Assembly (NCBI GenBank): GCA_036850595.1
Contig: CM072159.1
Span: 6,351,978-6,415,977, forward strand
Origin: Rhyacichthys aspro
Taxonomy: Eukaryota; Chordata; Actinopteri; Gobiiformes; Rhyacichthyidae
Direction: 5' to 3'
DNA: 64,000 nucleotides
Under the pieces are notes generated by a model that saw only the letters and a list, made by a program, of their open reading frames with translations, did no database searches and was not told the DNA's origin. A program made the position numbers and the translations under genes. Shown one piece after another: positions 49,547-61,096 of this stretch (position 1 is its first letter; every line of letters starts with the position of its first letter).

Positions 49547-51599
49547 AGCATTATTGAAATAAGAGGTCTTTTAATGCAAGCCACGAAAAATATCCAATCC
49601 ACACAGGATTAGGTCTGAGCAAAATTCACAAAATATATCTGAGACGGTTTCTGTTTCCAATGTGCTGCACAGTGTTTGAAGGCTAATGCTGCTGCTAGTG
49701 ACCAGAGCAGCTTATAGAATGACAGTGTTGACTACAGATGCTGCAGATGACTAATAAGCATATTACAGGCATATATGTAATGCCTTACAGAATTGGCAGG
49801 ATATTGACACAAACATGAATAGCATTCATATAATGCGCCATGGACTTAATTTATTCAAATGAACCATGTTCTTTGATTTAATATTGTGCTTTTTGTGATT
49901 TTTGCTTAACTTTTGCTTAAACTGCTGTGTCAGAGATCATACAAACTATTGCTTTTGCAGTTGTTAGATTGTGTGAATTGTGTTTTTTTTTTTCTTTGTT
50001 TTTCTCTTTTGATCCGATCATTCTGTTTTGCTCCAAATTTAATGTTGCTTAACATCGTTCCTTTTTCCTACTTTTAGCATCCTAGTATCATTATTAAATA
50101 GAACATAACATTTTATCATTGAGGAAGTATGTTATTACATACAATAATAGCCTGATGGTAGACTACACTCTCAGTCTGAAGGATAATTCTACACAGCAGT
50201 TTCACTCTGTCTGCTTACAATATTAACATCTACTTTTATCAAGCAAATGTTTCCAGTTCATAATATTTAATGAATGCCATTGACTGATATTGTAATAAAT
50301 TTGACTAATCGCTCTTTTGGCTCTTACATTACGCTGGCGGCTCCAGCTTCCATCTCTATATGTTATGTAATCAAGGAAAAATTATGCAAATTGTTTGCGG
50401 TAATCAGAGAGCTGCAGGGTTATGATAGAGAAGTCTTGAAGACGGTAAGCTAATTAGATGGCTGTTGTTTTGTCAACAAAATGTTCACTCTAATGGATGA
50501 GATACATAAGCAGTGTAAAGAATACAGATGTTGATGTATTTATTTATTAACATGTGTGTACTGGTCATACTGTACAGACAGTATCTCAGCATAATGTCTG
50601 GCAATTTATGTGCAGAAAACCTGATAATGTTCATTAGTTTCCCTTCGTTCAGGCAATTTGTTTGTATTGGCACTTAAAGAGAAAGCCTTAGAGACAGCAG
50701 AATAACCAGAGGAAGATGAAGTGGGAGCCGCAATTCATCTTGATTTACTTTTTGTACTCGGGTTTAAGCAGAGTTCATTGTAATGAAGCAATGATGTAAT
50801 TGCATTTTCCACCCACTTGCCAAAGAAAACATTCATAGTAGACAATTAATTTTCATTGCAAAACTTTTAGAAACTATATCAACTTGAATATCAGACATCA
50901 AGAAGATCAGAGGGAACGTGTTTGTGGTAGTGTTTCTATGGGGCCTTCGCATCAATAGCTTTGGTGACAACGTGCCAGTAAGCTGACAAGAATTAAATTA
51001 GATATGTCCTTACTTTCACCATTCAGACTGAACAAAGGTGAGAAATAGGACGACTTGGAACAAACCCAGGAAAAAGTCATGTGTATATCGTGTGTACATT
51101 TACTCAATGAATGAAGAGAATGTATTAGTCAGATCTAACACAAGCACATCTACAATAGAATATAAATGACTAGAGTAAAGCACATTTAATTTTTGTGTGT
51201 GTCCAAAGGCTGGTGCACAACATAAGAAGGCTGGACTAAGGCTGCAAAAAGGCTATAAAACCTATGAATGATTTGCAGGTGGTCACATGGTTTGTGAGGG
51301 ACAGCACTCTCCACATTGCTTAAAAGGAGCAAAACATGCCCAGTGTGCATTGAACTTTTTTGGAAACAAGTGACAAAAGCTTAAAAGACCCATAGAAATG
51401 GCAGCCTACTCCTTCTCGTAAAGACAAAAAAAAAAAAACAACAACACAGAGACACTTTCAGCATCATCTTACATTTCTTATGCCCCGTTTGTACAAATAA
51501 CAGCAGTCACATTAAGTCAATTAAGCTGTCATTTATATCTGCAGACCAAACAAGAAAAACATACTTTTTTTTTTAGAAAGTTTTTTTTTACTCTTCCTG
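49547..51599. other. No gene; candidate conserved regulatory patch
   Basis: The patch 50240-50470 has homeobox- and POU-type motifs and no repeat signs (see findings). A poly-A/CAA run lies at 51428-51445. Nothing else recognised. Confidence 0.35.
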
Positions 51600-51832
51600 T
51601 TTGGGCTTGTCTATGATCCGCATAAGGTTCACACTTTAATGGAACCTTGCCAGAGTTCAGTTGGAAGTGCTTCGGGACCTCTGTTTTGAAGGGGTCTTGG
51701 CGCGCATGTTTGGCGTGCACTGAGGTTTGTAGGGAAGCATTCACACTTATCCAAGCAAACCACACTAAAAGAGCAACCGCAGCAGAGTCTGTTTGAACTG
51801 CACCCAACACGACAAGTGTGAACTCTCCCTCA
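51600..51832 (-). mobile_element. DNA-transposon-like repeat with internal GTGTGAA blocks
   Basis: Minus-strand reading begins near 51832 with GAGGGAGAGTTCACACTTGT, then has GGTGCAGTTCAAAC, GTGTGGTTTGCTTGG, AAGTGTGAATGC and AAAGTGTGAACC. Repeated TTCACACTT/AAGTGTGAA pieces and GGTTTG boxes match a non-coding repeat style common in teleosts and resemble in layout the unit at 11471-11653. The ends are not cleanly defined. Confidence 0.45.
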
Positions 51833-52230
51833 GTGTTCTACTTCGCAGCACTGACAAATCATTAACCCATCATTCAGTACAACACACTTAGCAGCTACTT
51901 TCCTTGTAAAATCAGACATTCTCCTTCACTTTTTCCTGTATGTCAACTCACACTCCACTTTGGAATAAAACATTATTCCTTGTGCGTCTTTGAGCTCACT
52001 CCAGCATTAAAACACATATAACTTAAGTAACTCCACACCTTCTCTCTGCAGTGTCTAGGAGATACACTCAAACTTATCCTGGTGGGGACCATAAGTTTCT
52101 CCCTTTGTGTGTTTAAATACCCATGCAGCACTCCTTGTAACAGTGCTTTTGTTGGCCAAGGTGCACACTAGAAACAGGTGGATGTAGGATGCTGTAGTAG
52201 TTCTGCTTATAACACACCATTGTTCATTCA

Positions 52231-52438
52231 CACCTTTCTAAATGTCCCTCTCCTTGTACATCTCCTGCACATTGTTACATGTCCCAGTGATGACTACCCC
52301 CATTAGCTGTGCCCCATCTGTGATCCTGCCCCAACCTACGGACCCCCTACCCGCCCCAGTTTCTCTCACTCATATGCATGAACTGTTCCTGCTGAAATGA
52401 TCACAGATTATATTCCTTTTCACTTTCATTCATTTGTA
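52231..52438 (+). mobile_element. Retroelement 3' region, upstream part (interrupted)
   Basis: It contains GCCCCATCTGTGATCCTGCC, CCCAGTTTCTCTCACTCAT, ATGCATGAACTGTTCCTGCT and GAAATGATCACAG. In my recollection this text normally runs on into the sequence now found at 53340-53575 in a common fish non-LTR retroelement or LINE 3' UTR. The foldback element 52439-53339 separates the two parts. Confidence 0.45.
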
Positions 52439-53339
52439 CAGTTGTGTTCATTATAATAACAGTGTGGGTTAATCTTAAAATCCTTATAATAGCTTTTATT
52501 TTCATTCATGCTAAAGCATTGGGAACACAGCACATTCTATTCCAAATAAAAAAACAAAGAAAAAGATCAAATTTGTTATTGCTTCACAGAAAGTAAAGAC
52601 ATTAGAATATTAGGCTGCACAAAAAAGTAGCAGTGTCTGCATTTTTCTTTACAAACTCAAACATTTGCTGAATAAACTGAAAAATGTTTTAGATTGATCA
52701 TTCCTGTGAATCACTGAATTAATATTTCATGGTGTAACCACTGTTTTTGAGAACATGACACATCTGTTTAGTATGGAGTCAACCAACTTCTGGCTCCTGT
52801 AAACAGCCCTGGACCACTGGACTATTTCTCTGCATTTCTTGGTTTTGACTCAGAAACAGCATTTTTGATGTTACCCCACAAGTTTTCTAGCAGCATCTTG
52901 GTTCCATTCAAGCAGCATCTTGGTTCCAACAAGACTGACGTTATGGTTTGGCCAGCACTATCTGGACCTTAATCCAATAGAAAACTTGTGGGTGACATTA
53001 AAAATGCAGTTTCTGAGGCAAAACCAAGGAATCAACAGCCTAGTGGTCCAGGGCTGTTTACAGGAGCCAGAAGTAACACAGATGTGTCATCTTCTCAAAA
53101 GCAGTGGTTATACCATGAAATATTAGTTTTCAATCCAAAGCATTTTTTAGTTTAAACAGCAAATGTTTAAGCTTGTAAAGAAAACTGTAGATACAGCCTA
53201 ATATTCAATTTTCTTCACTGTCATCAAACTTGATCATTTTTTTGTTCATGTTTTGATTTGGAATAGAATGTGCAGTATCTCCTTGAGTGAGCTTTACTCA
53301 CTTTTTTTAAACACCCTGATATTATTATGAATATAACTG
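52439..53339. mobile_element. Tc1/mariner foldback (long inverted-repeat) element, 901 bp
   Basis: The left end CAGTTGTGTTCATTATAATA follows a TA (52437-52438). The right end on the minus strand is CAGTTATATTCATAATAATA. The arms (about 52439-52890 and 52928-53339) are diverged reverse complements through nearly their whole length. The right arm (plus strand) encodes WFQQD near 52921-52935, then DLNPIENLW (about 52968-52994), i.e. the regions of the second and third catalytic residues of Tc1 transposase, with most of the spacer between them deleted. The left arm encodes the ENLWG block on the minus strand (about 52871-52886). GCAGCATCTTGGTTCC is duplicated at the centre (52890-52905, 52912-52927). 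It is inactive as a source of transposase. Confidence 0.8.
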
Positions 53340-53575
53340 CACATTTGATAGACTATTTATCAGTAACTGTCCTGTCTGTCCTGGGAGTGGATCCATCCTT
53401 CTGTGGTTCTCCCCGAGGTTTCTCTTTTTCCCCAGCTGGGTTTTTTAGTTTTTCCTTGTCCTGATTGAGGGTCTAATTTGCTGCCTTTTGTTGTTTTTTT
53501 GTTCAGCCAATTGCTATTGTGACACTGGCCAATCCAAATAAAACTGAACTGAAAAAACTGAATTGTATTAAATCA
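53340..53575 (+). mobile_element. Retroelement 3' end, downstream part
   Basis: AACTGTCCTGTCTGTCCTGG, then TGTGGTTCTCCCCGAGGTTT, CTCTTTTTCCCC and TTTTTAGTTTTTCCTTG form the hallmark 3' UTR text of a very common teleost retroelement. It ends CCAAATAAAACTGAACTG plus a short ACTGAATTG tail, as a LINE or SINE 3' end would. Confidence 0.65.
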
Positions 53576-55149
53576 TTTTTGCTTTCGTGCTGTGCCAACT
53601 TAAGCAGATAATTACTGATACCACTATAGACACCTAACTGAAATCTTCTTTTTGTCCCCATTCAGCCAAACATTTGGATGTAATAAATCCTTCTATGGAT
53701 TGGATTTGCATCATCATTTTTCACATAGATCTACGGTGGCTGCAGATGTTGTTTATTGGGTAATAAATCTTCTTACATGAAATGTAAAAACATTGGCCAA
53801 ACTTTAGTTTCACCGTACTGAATCTCTTCTTCCTTTACTTATACTCAACGAGCTCGCACGCACCGGTTATAAATTACACTCATAATTATCTGCACAGAGG
53901 AAACTCCCTCACAGTGTTGGACGGTGGTGTTTGTGAGAGCATTCATGTGTTTTTTTGTGGTTCTGAGTGGATGTGATGCACTGTCAGGGGGAACTCCCAG
54001 CATAATCCTTACAGTCAGATTAATGTTTGGGCTGAAATAAACCAATGACTGTGGTATTACAGCATCCTGACATCATAGGAGGCACTTTACTGATATGGGA
54101 TAGAAGATAAGATAAGCATCGGGGCAAATACATGTGGTGTGGTTTGATTTATGATGCGGATTTCTGTTAATGTTTTACAGTGATCACCATTAATCAAAAC
54201 TGCATGTGTTTTTCTCTCTTTTTTATAGTGATGTTATACAAAGTATGTAGGGAAAAAAATAAAAACTGTTCTCTCACAAATAAAAACATTCAATAATAAC
54301 CTCGGGCTGCAAAAAATTAGGCCCTTTTTTGTGGGGATTTACGAATACCTCTGCCATCAAAAAGCTATGTTCTAAAATCTTTCACAAGAATAAGTCTATC
54401 TATGTTACCATCATAAAAAGTACATTTCTGATAGTAAATTACCTTGCCCATTTAGACTAGCCATCCCTATGTGCAACCATGAATTAACGCAACAACAGCC
54501 CTATTCATCTTTGTTATGTAGTGATTGACAGGTGTGATGACCTGCCCCTGATTTGCTGAGCATTTCAGTGACATTTATTCAGCTCAGAGGCTTGAATTTG
54601 GCTGAATAACAGCACACGTATGGATCAAAGAAACCTGGCATCCTCTGTATTTTTGACTGTGTTGTTGCGAAATTGGTCTCTCATATCCAAGTAAAACTAA
54701 AATGAAGACCACTTCTCTTTTTATCCATTTTTCTGGCCTTTCTGCCTTCAAAGAGTAACTCAACCCCTGGTCAGAGCTTAACTCCACCCACAGATTAAAT
54801 TTGGTCTTCAGCTCTCCAGCAGACAGACAGAGGGGACGAGCTGAGGGCGAGGCTAAGTGGAGGGGCATATACCTGAGACCCACAGTGACTGATTGATTGA
54901 CAGATGTCAGATTGACACAAGTATCTTTGCGACGGAGCGGTCCCTCTTTATTCTCCTCTTTCACCTGAGCTGGAGGGACCTGGTTTCTCTATGGACACCA
55001 GGCCTGAGCCAGAACAATTAAAAGCCCAGTCTCAGCCCGAAGCACGGACTGACGAGGCATTTTTAGGGAAAACAGGTGCCGTGATGGTAGTTTGGCATTA
55101 CGGCTCATTTTGGCTAATGTACAAAGCATAGACTGATGAACTGTAACAA
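53576..55149. other. No gene recognised
   Basis: Unique-looking DNA with a GC-richer patch at 54750-55060. A 126-codon open frame on the minus strand (54584-54964) has no recognised similarity. Confidence 0.35.
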
Positions 55150-55219
55150 AATAATAATAATAATAATAATCATAATCATAATAATCATAATCTTAATCTT
55201 AATCTTAATCATAATCATA
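55150..55219. repeat. Compound (AAT)n/(AATCAT)n/(AATCTT)n microsatellite
   Basis: AAT triplets grade into AATCAT and AATCTT hexamers, a stepwise point-mutated and expanded array. Confidence 0.95.
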
Positions 55220-55854
55220 ACAATTTAGTGAACACTATTCTATAGAGAGAGAACCAAAGTACTGTGTCTGCAGCGCTCTGTTCAGACTAATGCTGCATTT
55301 ATGTGGCCTTGTATTTAACAGCATTAAGAAAAGAGAAAAGAAGGTAACGTTAAACCTGACTTGTTTGTAGCGTTTAATGCTAATATGCCCGGCTGATTTA
55401 CTCAGTAATCATTGAGACATGAATTAAAATCAATGGTAACACTCCGTCTTTAGGAGTTAAAAACACATGACATCAACAAACTAAGAACAACACGTCGATT
55501 ACTCTGCAACGACGCTGTGTGTGAGCACTTGAACACATCATAAACTACGGTAGACTGAGCTTGTTCTTCTAAACTTTTTACGACATGAACAGAGTAAAAT
55601 AACAGACAGGAGCCAGTGGCAGCGTGACCCAAAATATGTGTCACTGTTGATCTAAAAATGAGTGAGTCTATCTCTAAACACTGCTTATGTTTTTTCTTTT
55701 TTTCATCCGTGCGTGTCTCTCTCTGTGACCATGTTCAGTCGCTGCAGTTACCCCGTTCTGACAGAGACCACCTCAGGTGGGCGTGAGCTTGTACTGAGGG
55801 CTGTATTGCAGGTGTGTTTACCTGCTACAAAGGTGTGGTTAACGTACATCATTT

Positions 55855-56130
55855 AATTTTTTTATTTATTTATTAGTTTATATTACAGGGACAGTGTACA
55901 TTCATTCACATGTCTGTAAATGCACCAGAATTAGCCAAAAGGCTACTTTTCATCTGCAGTCCCCGGACTGATGTTTATGGTGTCATCCTAAAAATAAGAC
56001 AAGGTTATACACATACAATATTATTTACAAAGATATAAATGTACACATAATAAAACACAGACAAGTGTTAAAACTGGTGTTAAAGCACAATCATCCACAC
56101 ACAAAATACATTAGTAAAGTTAGTAAAAAA
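55855..56130 (-). mobile_element. Non-LTR retrotransposon 3' end, minus strand, (AAAT)n tail
   Basis: The plus strand begins TTTATTTATTTATTAG, then ACAGGGACAGTGTACATT, GCACCAGAATTAGCCAAAAG, GCTACTTTTCATCTGCAGTC. This is the reversed 3' end of a widespread fish LINE (tail (AAAT)n, then ACTGTCCCTG). It is the same type and orientation as 34331-34700, better preserved at the tail. Confidence 0.7.
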
Positions 56131-56133
56131 CAC

Positions 56134-56143
56134 ATGACGTCAT
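56134..56143. promoter_or_regulatory. CRE palindrome ATGACGTCAT
   Basis: A perfect 10-bp palindrome containing the full CREB/ATF octamer. It lies at the edge of the LINE tail. Another octamer is at 18094-18101. Motif evidence only. Confidence 0.25.
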
Positions 56144-56492
56144 CATGATGAGGAAGTACGGTCAGCAGCGTTTAACCTAAGGAGGGCAGCACTCATGTGG
56201 TTTACATGTGTTTTACAATATATATTTTATTTATTTATGGAATTAGACAGGATTTTCAAATTTTGTCAAAATAGGACTATAAACTATGAACTGAATTACT
56301 AAAGCCCCATTTATACACATCATCAGTCGTTTTAGGGTTTAGTTACACTTTAACTGAGAGATAGAGTAGATCAACAGGAAACAAGGTGAGATGATAAATG
56401 CACTCAACAAGGTTAGCCACCAAGGCACTCCTACATTTCTTTTACAAACACTGCCCCTTTTTAATTTAATTTAAGTGGTTGATGCTTTATTA

Positions 56493-57119
56493 CACATATG
56501 CCAAACTCAAGGCCCGGGGGCCAAATTTTTGCATTGTTTCATTTGGTCCTCCAATACATTTGGTAGATGATATTTTTGGGACTTTGCTCATTAATAAGGA
56601 ACAAAAGGTACTAAACTATTCTAAAGGTATGCCACTGTAAAAAGAGACAAAATGACACTAAACAAGAGCAACCATTTTAAAGGGCCAAAAATGGGGCCTA
56701 CAATAAAGGCAAAGTGACACAAATTGAAATTGGAGTAAATTTAAAAATTCACAAACTTATATTTGGGTTTGATAAGGTTTTAGTTGGATTTAAACTAAGT
56801 TTATTTCTGTAATTCTGAAGAGGTTTTATACAGATTTGGACAAGATTTAGTTGGACTTCAACAGGTTTTAGTTGGATTTATCAAGTTTTATATTGATTTG
56901 AACAGGTTTTTAATGGGTTTGAACAGGTACTAGTTGGATTGGAACAAGTTTCATGTTGATTTGAGCAGGTTTTAGATGCAATTCACAAAATGATGCATGA
57001 AAATGAGGCAGACATAGTGGAACTGAGAAATAATAAAAGCCAAATATCATAATCTTCGGCCCCTAAAATGATTCTTATTCATATAATGGCCCTTTACCAG
57101 TTTGAGTTTGACACCACTG
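56493..57119. mobile_element. 627-bp hAT-like non-autonomous element with 8-bp TSD
   Basis: CTTTATTA (56485-56492) and CTTTATTG (57120-57127) agree at 7 of 8 positions. The right end on the minus strand is CAGTGGTGTCAAACTCAAAC. The left end is the decayed CACATATGCCAAACTCAAGG, followed by CCCGGGGGCCAAA. These are standard ends of a hAT family. There is no transposase inside. Its body carries a 21-bp minisatellite (56771-56982). Confidence 0.8.
56771..56982 (+). repeat. Imperfect 21-bp minisatellite inside the hAT-like element
   Basis: About nine diverged copies of a unit like GAACAGGTTTTAGTTGGATTT. Clear units start at 56771, 56859, 56880 (19-bp variant), 56899, 56920 and 56941. Divergence among units indicates an old array that expanded within the transposon lineage. 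Confidence 0.8.
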
Positions 57120-57127
57120 CTTTATTG

Positions 57128-59097
57128 CTTTTTATGATTCTTATTTTGTTGTTGTTAAATTATCAATATTTACTGACTTAAATGCATGCTTATAATGCAT
57201 TAAGGCCTAAGTATATAATTGTAATGAGTTTTTTTTATGATGTCATGTTATATTGGTCTTGGTATATTGGAAAACTCGTAAGTCAAAAGTTGGTGGAGTG
57301 TATTTTTTCACTTCCAGCTCACCGTGTGGTAGGTCCATGTGTTTTATTGGTATGTGACTCATTATAAGGAATGAGGTTTGTGGTTCAGTCCAACCATAAT
57401 GGGTTCCATTCACAATTTTAACAGATTTCCTAATCGCCTTTTAAAAGAGTGGTTCAACACAAAACCGTGTTTAACACCAAGGAGTGCCATACGGCCACCA
57501 GACTCCAGCTGTGCACCACTTCATAGCACAAAGTGGATGGAAGTCATTTTGATTCTATACATATGACTACTCTGATTCATTATTTGTTTAAATCAAAGTG
57601 CAAAGTTCAGGTTTGAAGAAACCTCTAATACTAAAGATTAAAGGCAAATACAGTGGAAATGACTCTCATTACACACTAATGGGCTGCTAGAACAAGGTGG
57701 AGATGACTGCTCAAGGTTTCCTTGTGCAGTTTTGGGGTGTATAGTCCTCAGCCAATGGTCATAAAATGTGAATCACGTGTGTTTGTATGAACTGGTGAGA
57801 AACACATTAATAAGACTCCAGATTTTAGTTGGATTTTGCTGAAGCATGAGGGAAAAAGAGTATGGGTTTTCAATAGTTTTAAGTTTATTACTGGTATTGT
57901 CACTTTCTTATGGCTAGTGTCACAAGTGTCCACTCGTCATTGGATATAACAATATGTATTGGCTTTAATTCTGTCAATCTGAGTCATACCCAAAGTCACT
58001 GGGCCCATATACAACTAGATAATAAGAAATTATTTTTTTGCAGCTTTCAGTGAAATATTGCAGTTTTCTTCTGTTCTCATCTCATAAAATAGGAGTCTCT
58101 GAAAACAGACATCTGCTACATCAGAGGTTATTAGGTTACGGTTACTATGAGTTACAATTACAATTAAAATGTAAACTTGCTGAAGAGACAGGTAAAGCTT
58201 TTTCAGAAATCTGCATCGAAGACCAAAGGAAAGGATGTGTAACGGCAGAGTCTGTAACAAGTCTGCCCCAAATATTATGAATTTTGTATCAGTTGGAGTC
58301 ATTGCCTCTCTGAAAACTCCAAACCAATTTGCCAGTGGAAATAGGCATCTGTGAAAGTCTGAGATGTCTCATTTATAATAAATGTAATGAGCTGCTCACA
58401 CATGGGAAATGGGCCTGTGCACGTATTAATTATGTGTACATCACTGTAAAATGCTCCAAAACCTTATAAGTATGAGTGATGAGGGAATATGTCATTTATT
58501 AGTTTGCTGAAAATTGAGCAAAACATGGTTCAGTGAAAGGGGCCAGGAATTGTGATAAAATAAGCTGGTTGATGAAAAACAGAGGAAAACTAAAGACAAA
58601 GCAATCCATGGGGGAAAGAAGCCAAACAGTCTCAAGCTATTCGATTTTCTCATCAAAACCTAATTTGCATTTTCATTTTTCATATTTCTCCCAATAGACA
58701 GCACAAACAATCCACACCTGTCTTTGTGGTCAAATGTAGCAACACATTTCTGTGTTCACCTAAGGCCTTATTGTCTCAGGATTTTTCTCATATTTTTTAT
58801 TTGTAAAATGTATCTCCAGTTGAAATAATTAAACCATTGTTAATTAGTACTGTCTATCTATCTTATGTATTTATGATGAAATACAAAATACCTTATTTTT
58901 TTCTTTGTGTACCCAGTATTTTTTCAGGTTTTTACTAAAGCACACATATAACATTTTTCTCATTTTTAATTAAAGACCTCACACGATAAAATCAAAAAAA
59001 CATTTGGACTATTGTAATATCAAGGTTTATCCACCCATTATGGTACAATAACAGCTGCTAGAAATGGCTGCATTTAGCATATGCTGTATAGACCCTC
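57128..59097. other. No gene seen
   Basis: AT-rich unique DNA; no repeat ends or coding similarity recognised. Confidence 0.4.
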
Positions 59098-59207
59098 AAT
59101 CAATCATTCACCTTTTCGCACACACACTCTTGCACCAATGTTATTTTGCCCAAGGAGGCTTTGAAAAGAAGGAGCAGGGATTGAACCACCAACCCTACAG
59201 CCAACGG
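59098..59207 (-). mobile_element. tRNA-derived SINE fragment, minus strand
   Basis: Minus-strand reading contains GGTTGGTGGTTCAATCCCTG (with a B box GGTTCAATCC), then CCTTGGGCAAAATAACATTG, the conserved central block, then GAAAAGGTGAATGAT. It is the same SINE family as 25275-25500, with the B box better kept here and the core better kept there. Confidence 0.7.
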
Positions 59208-59231
59208 AAAAAGGGGGGAATTTATTTGTGA

Positions 59232-59256
59232 TTTTTTTTTTTTTTTTTTTTTTTTT
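59232..59256. repeat. (T)25 homopolymer
   Basis: Twenty-five T followed by GGTTTTTTGG. It lies about 25 bases from the inverted SINE. Confidence 0.95.
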
Positions 59257-59355
59257 GGTTTTTTGGTTTTTCCATTCCAAGCAGATTTTTATTTTAAGAA
59301 AGCAAACACTAACTAGAAACTCTTAAGCATTTTCCACTGAGATAGTTCTTATTTG

Positions 59356-59965
59356 GAGAGGTGTGGACTTGAGTCACATGCCTTGTACTTGAGTCACAAA
59401 TTTGATGACTTCTGACTTGACTTGAGAAAATGTAAAAAGACTTATGGACTCAACTTGGACTTTAACACCAAGGACTTAAGCTTCTGACCTGAAAAGACCT
59501 GATGCTTCTCCCCCAAAGATTAAAAGAATGTTATTTGAAAAGTGACCATGAAACAATTAATTTTCTTAAATAGTTTAACAGATTACACAGAATTAAGCCA
59601 CGCATTACTTGCATGCAGCTGCCTTCAAATGTGCTCTGTAAAGCTCAGCGCTACAGAGCTTTACAACCAAAGGCCAAAAAGCAGCCCACACAATGTAAAC
59701 TAAAGCATAGAAAAAATATTGTATAGAAATACAAGACTGGTCAACTGTACTTGCATTATAATTTTTAGTAAAATACATAGATTTAAAAGCTTACATCAGC
59801 TGTTTAATTTTAACATAATATTAGTGTTGTTGAAAAGACTTGACAGGCCTTGAAACCTTGTAGTATAAGACTTTGGACTTGGGAGACTTGGGACATGACT
59901 TTGGACTTAACAAAGACTCAAGACTTAATTGTGACTTGCAAAACAATGACTTGGTCCCACCTCTG
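59356..59965. mobile_element. 610-bp hAT-like element rich in GACTTG hexamers
   Basis: CTTATTTG (59348-59355) and CTGATTTG (59966-59973) agree at 7 of 8 positions. Left end GAGAGGTGTGGACTTGAGTC; right end on the minus strand CAGAGGTGGGACCAAGTCAT. Many copies of GACTTG/ACTTGA and their complements fill the first 120 and last 140 bases, the classic subterminal-repeat layout. Teleosts carry an abundant family of this texture. No coding remnant was seen, so transposition must have been in trans. Confidence 0.8.
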
Positions 59966-59973
59966 CTGATTTG

Positions 59974-61096
59974 TTTGTTAGACAGATGCCACACACACAA
60001 AAACAAAAAACAAAGTTGTCTAATAGTACATAATCATGATGGTTCATCAATGATTACATTTTGCATCAATACAGTTGTAATGTGGGTCATTAAAGAAATG
60101 TTTTAATGTATATGACTGCATCTATAATGGGAAATTTGGTGTTTGGCCTTCTTAAACTTGAGCACCTGAGTTCCAAAATGTAACTTTAGAGGAAATACTC
60201 ATTCACATAGCAACACTTTCTTTTTTCAGAAATGTTGGCAGCCTAGCGTCTCTAGTGAGCCAACATTACCATAGCATTCAAAGAGAAACTTGGACTGGCA
60301 TTCAGATTTGTGTTTGGGGAGGCGCCTGTTTAGTCACACACAAAGGCAACCTGTCAAAAAAATCAACTGTGGAAGTATATAAAAAAAAATAAATCATGAT
60401 CTCCCTGCATGAGTTTTCATAATGGCATCGGATACAGGTGACATCCTGGAATACATATGAGCACTTATCCAAAAAGTCACTCATGAGCGGCAATTTGGAA
60501 ACTCAGCATGGAGGCCTGCAGTGTGGCGATAGGCGCTGAAAAGGAGACGGAGAGCTGTGGAGGGAACAATAAATAAATGATTGGAGTGAGGAGACAGAGG
60601 CTGTGAATGACGGATGAGCTTATATACACTGTACATAGAAATGGGGAGAAACGATGGGAGCAGCAAAGTGAATGATCACTCCCAACTGTCTCGCTGCTAA
60701 ATGCAAAGACTACAAGACAGGAATTAAGAAAGAAACCACATTATTTTGAAGAAGGATGTCAGAAAGTTATACAGAGAAAATGAGATGCATTTGGACAGAT
60801 AATACTTTGTCTGTTCTGCCTCGGAATATTTTCACTCAATGGACAAAGAAACAAATGACTGAAAAGTTATCGACTTATTTTTGGAATTTTGCGGGGTTTT
60901 CTGTGGTATTTATGTATTATTTATGAACTTTTATCCATAGCTAATATCTATGTAGAGAGTTGAATTAACATTACCTGCTTGCTACAAAAGAAGACCTATT
61001 TGTTGTTTATATCTTTGGTAGGTTAAGTAGAACAAAAAACTGGCCAGGGGCTGACTACAGTGAGTGAGTAACATTTGATGTCACTATATGTGCAAC
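59974..61096. other. No gene seen
   Basis: Unique DNA; 60400-60680 is slightly more GC-rich and repeat-free. Confidence 0.35.

Noticed and set aside
54584..54964. 126-codon minus-strand open frame in a GC-richer patch
   Set aside because: Higher GC lengthens frames by reducing stops; no domain or transposase motif seen.
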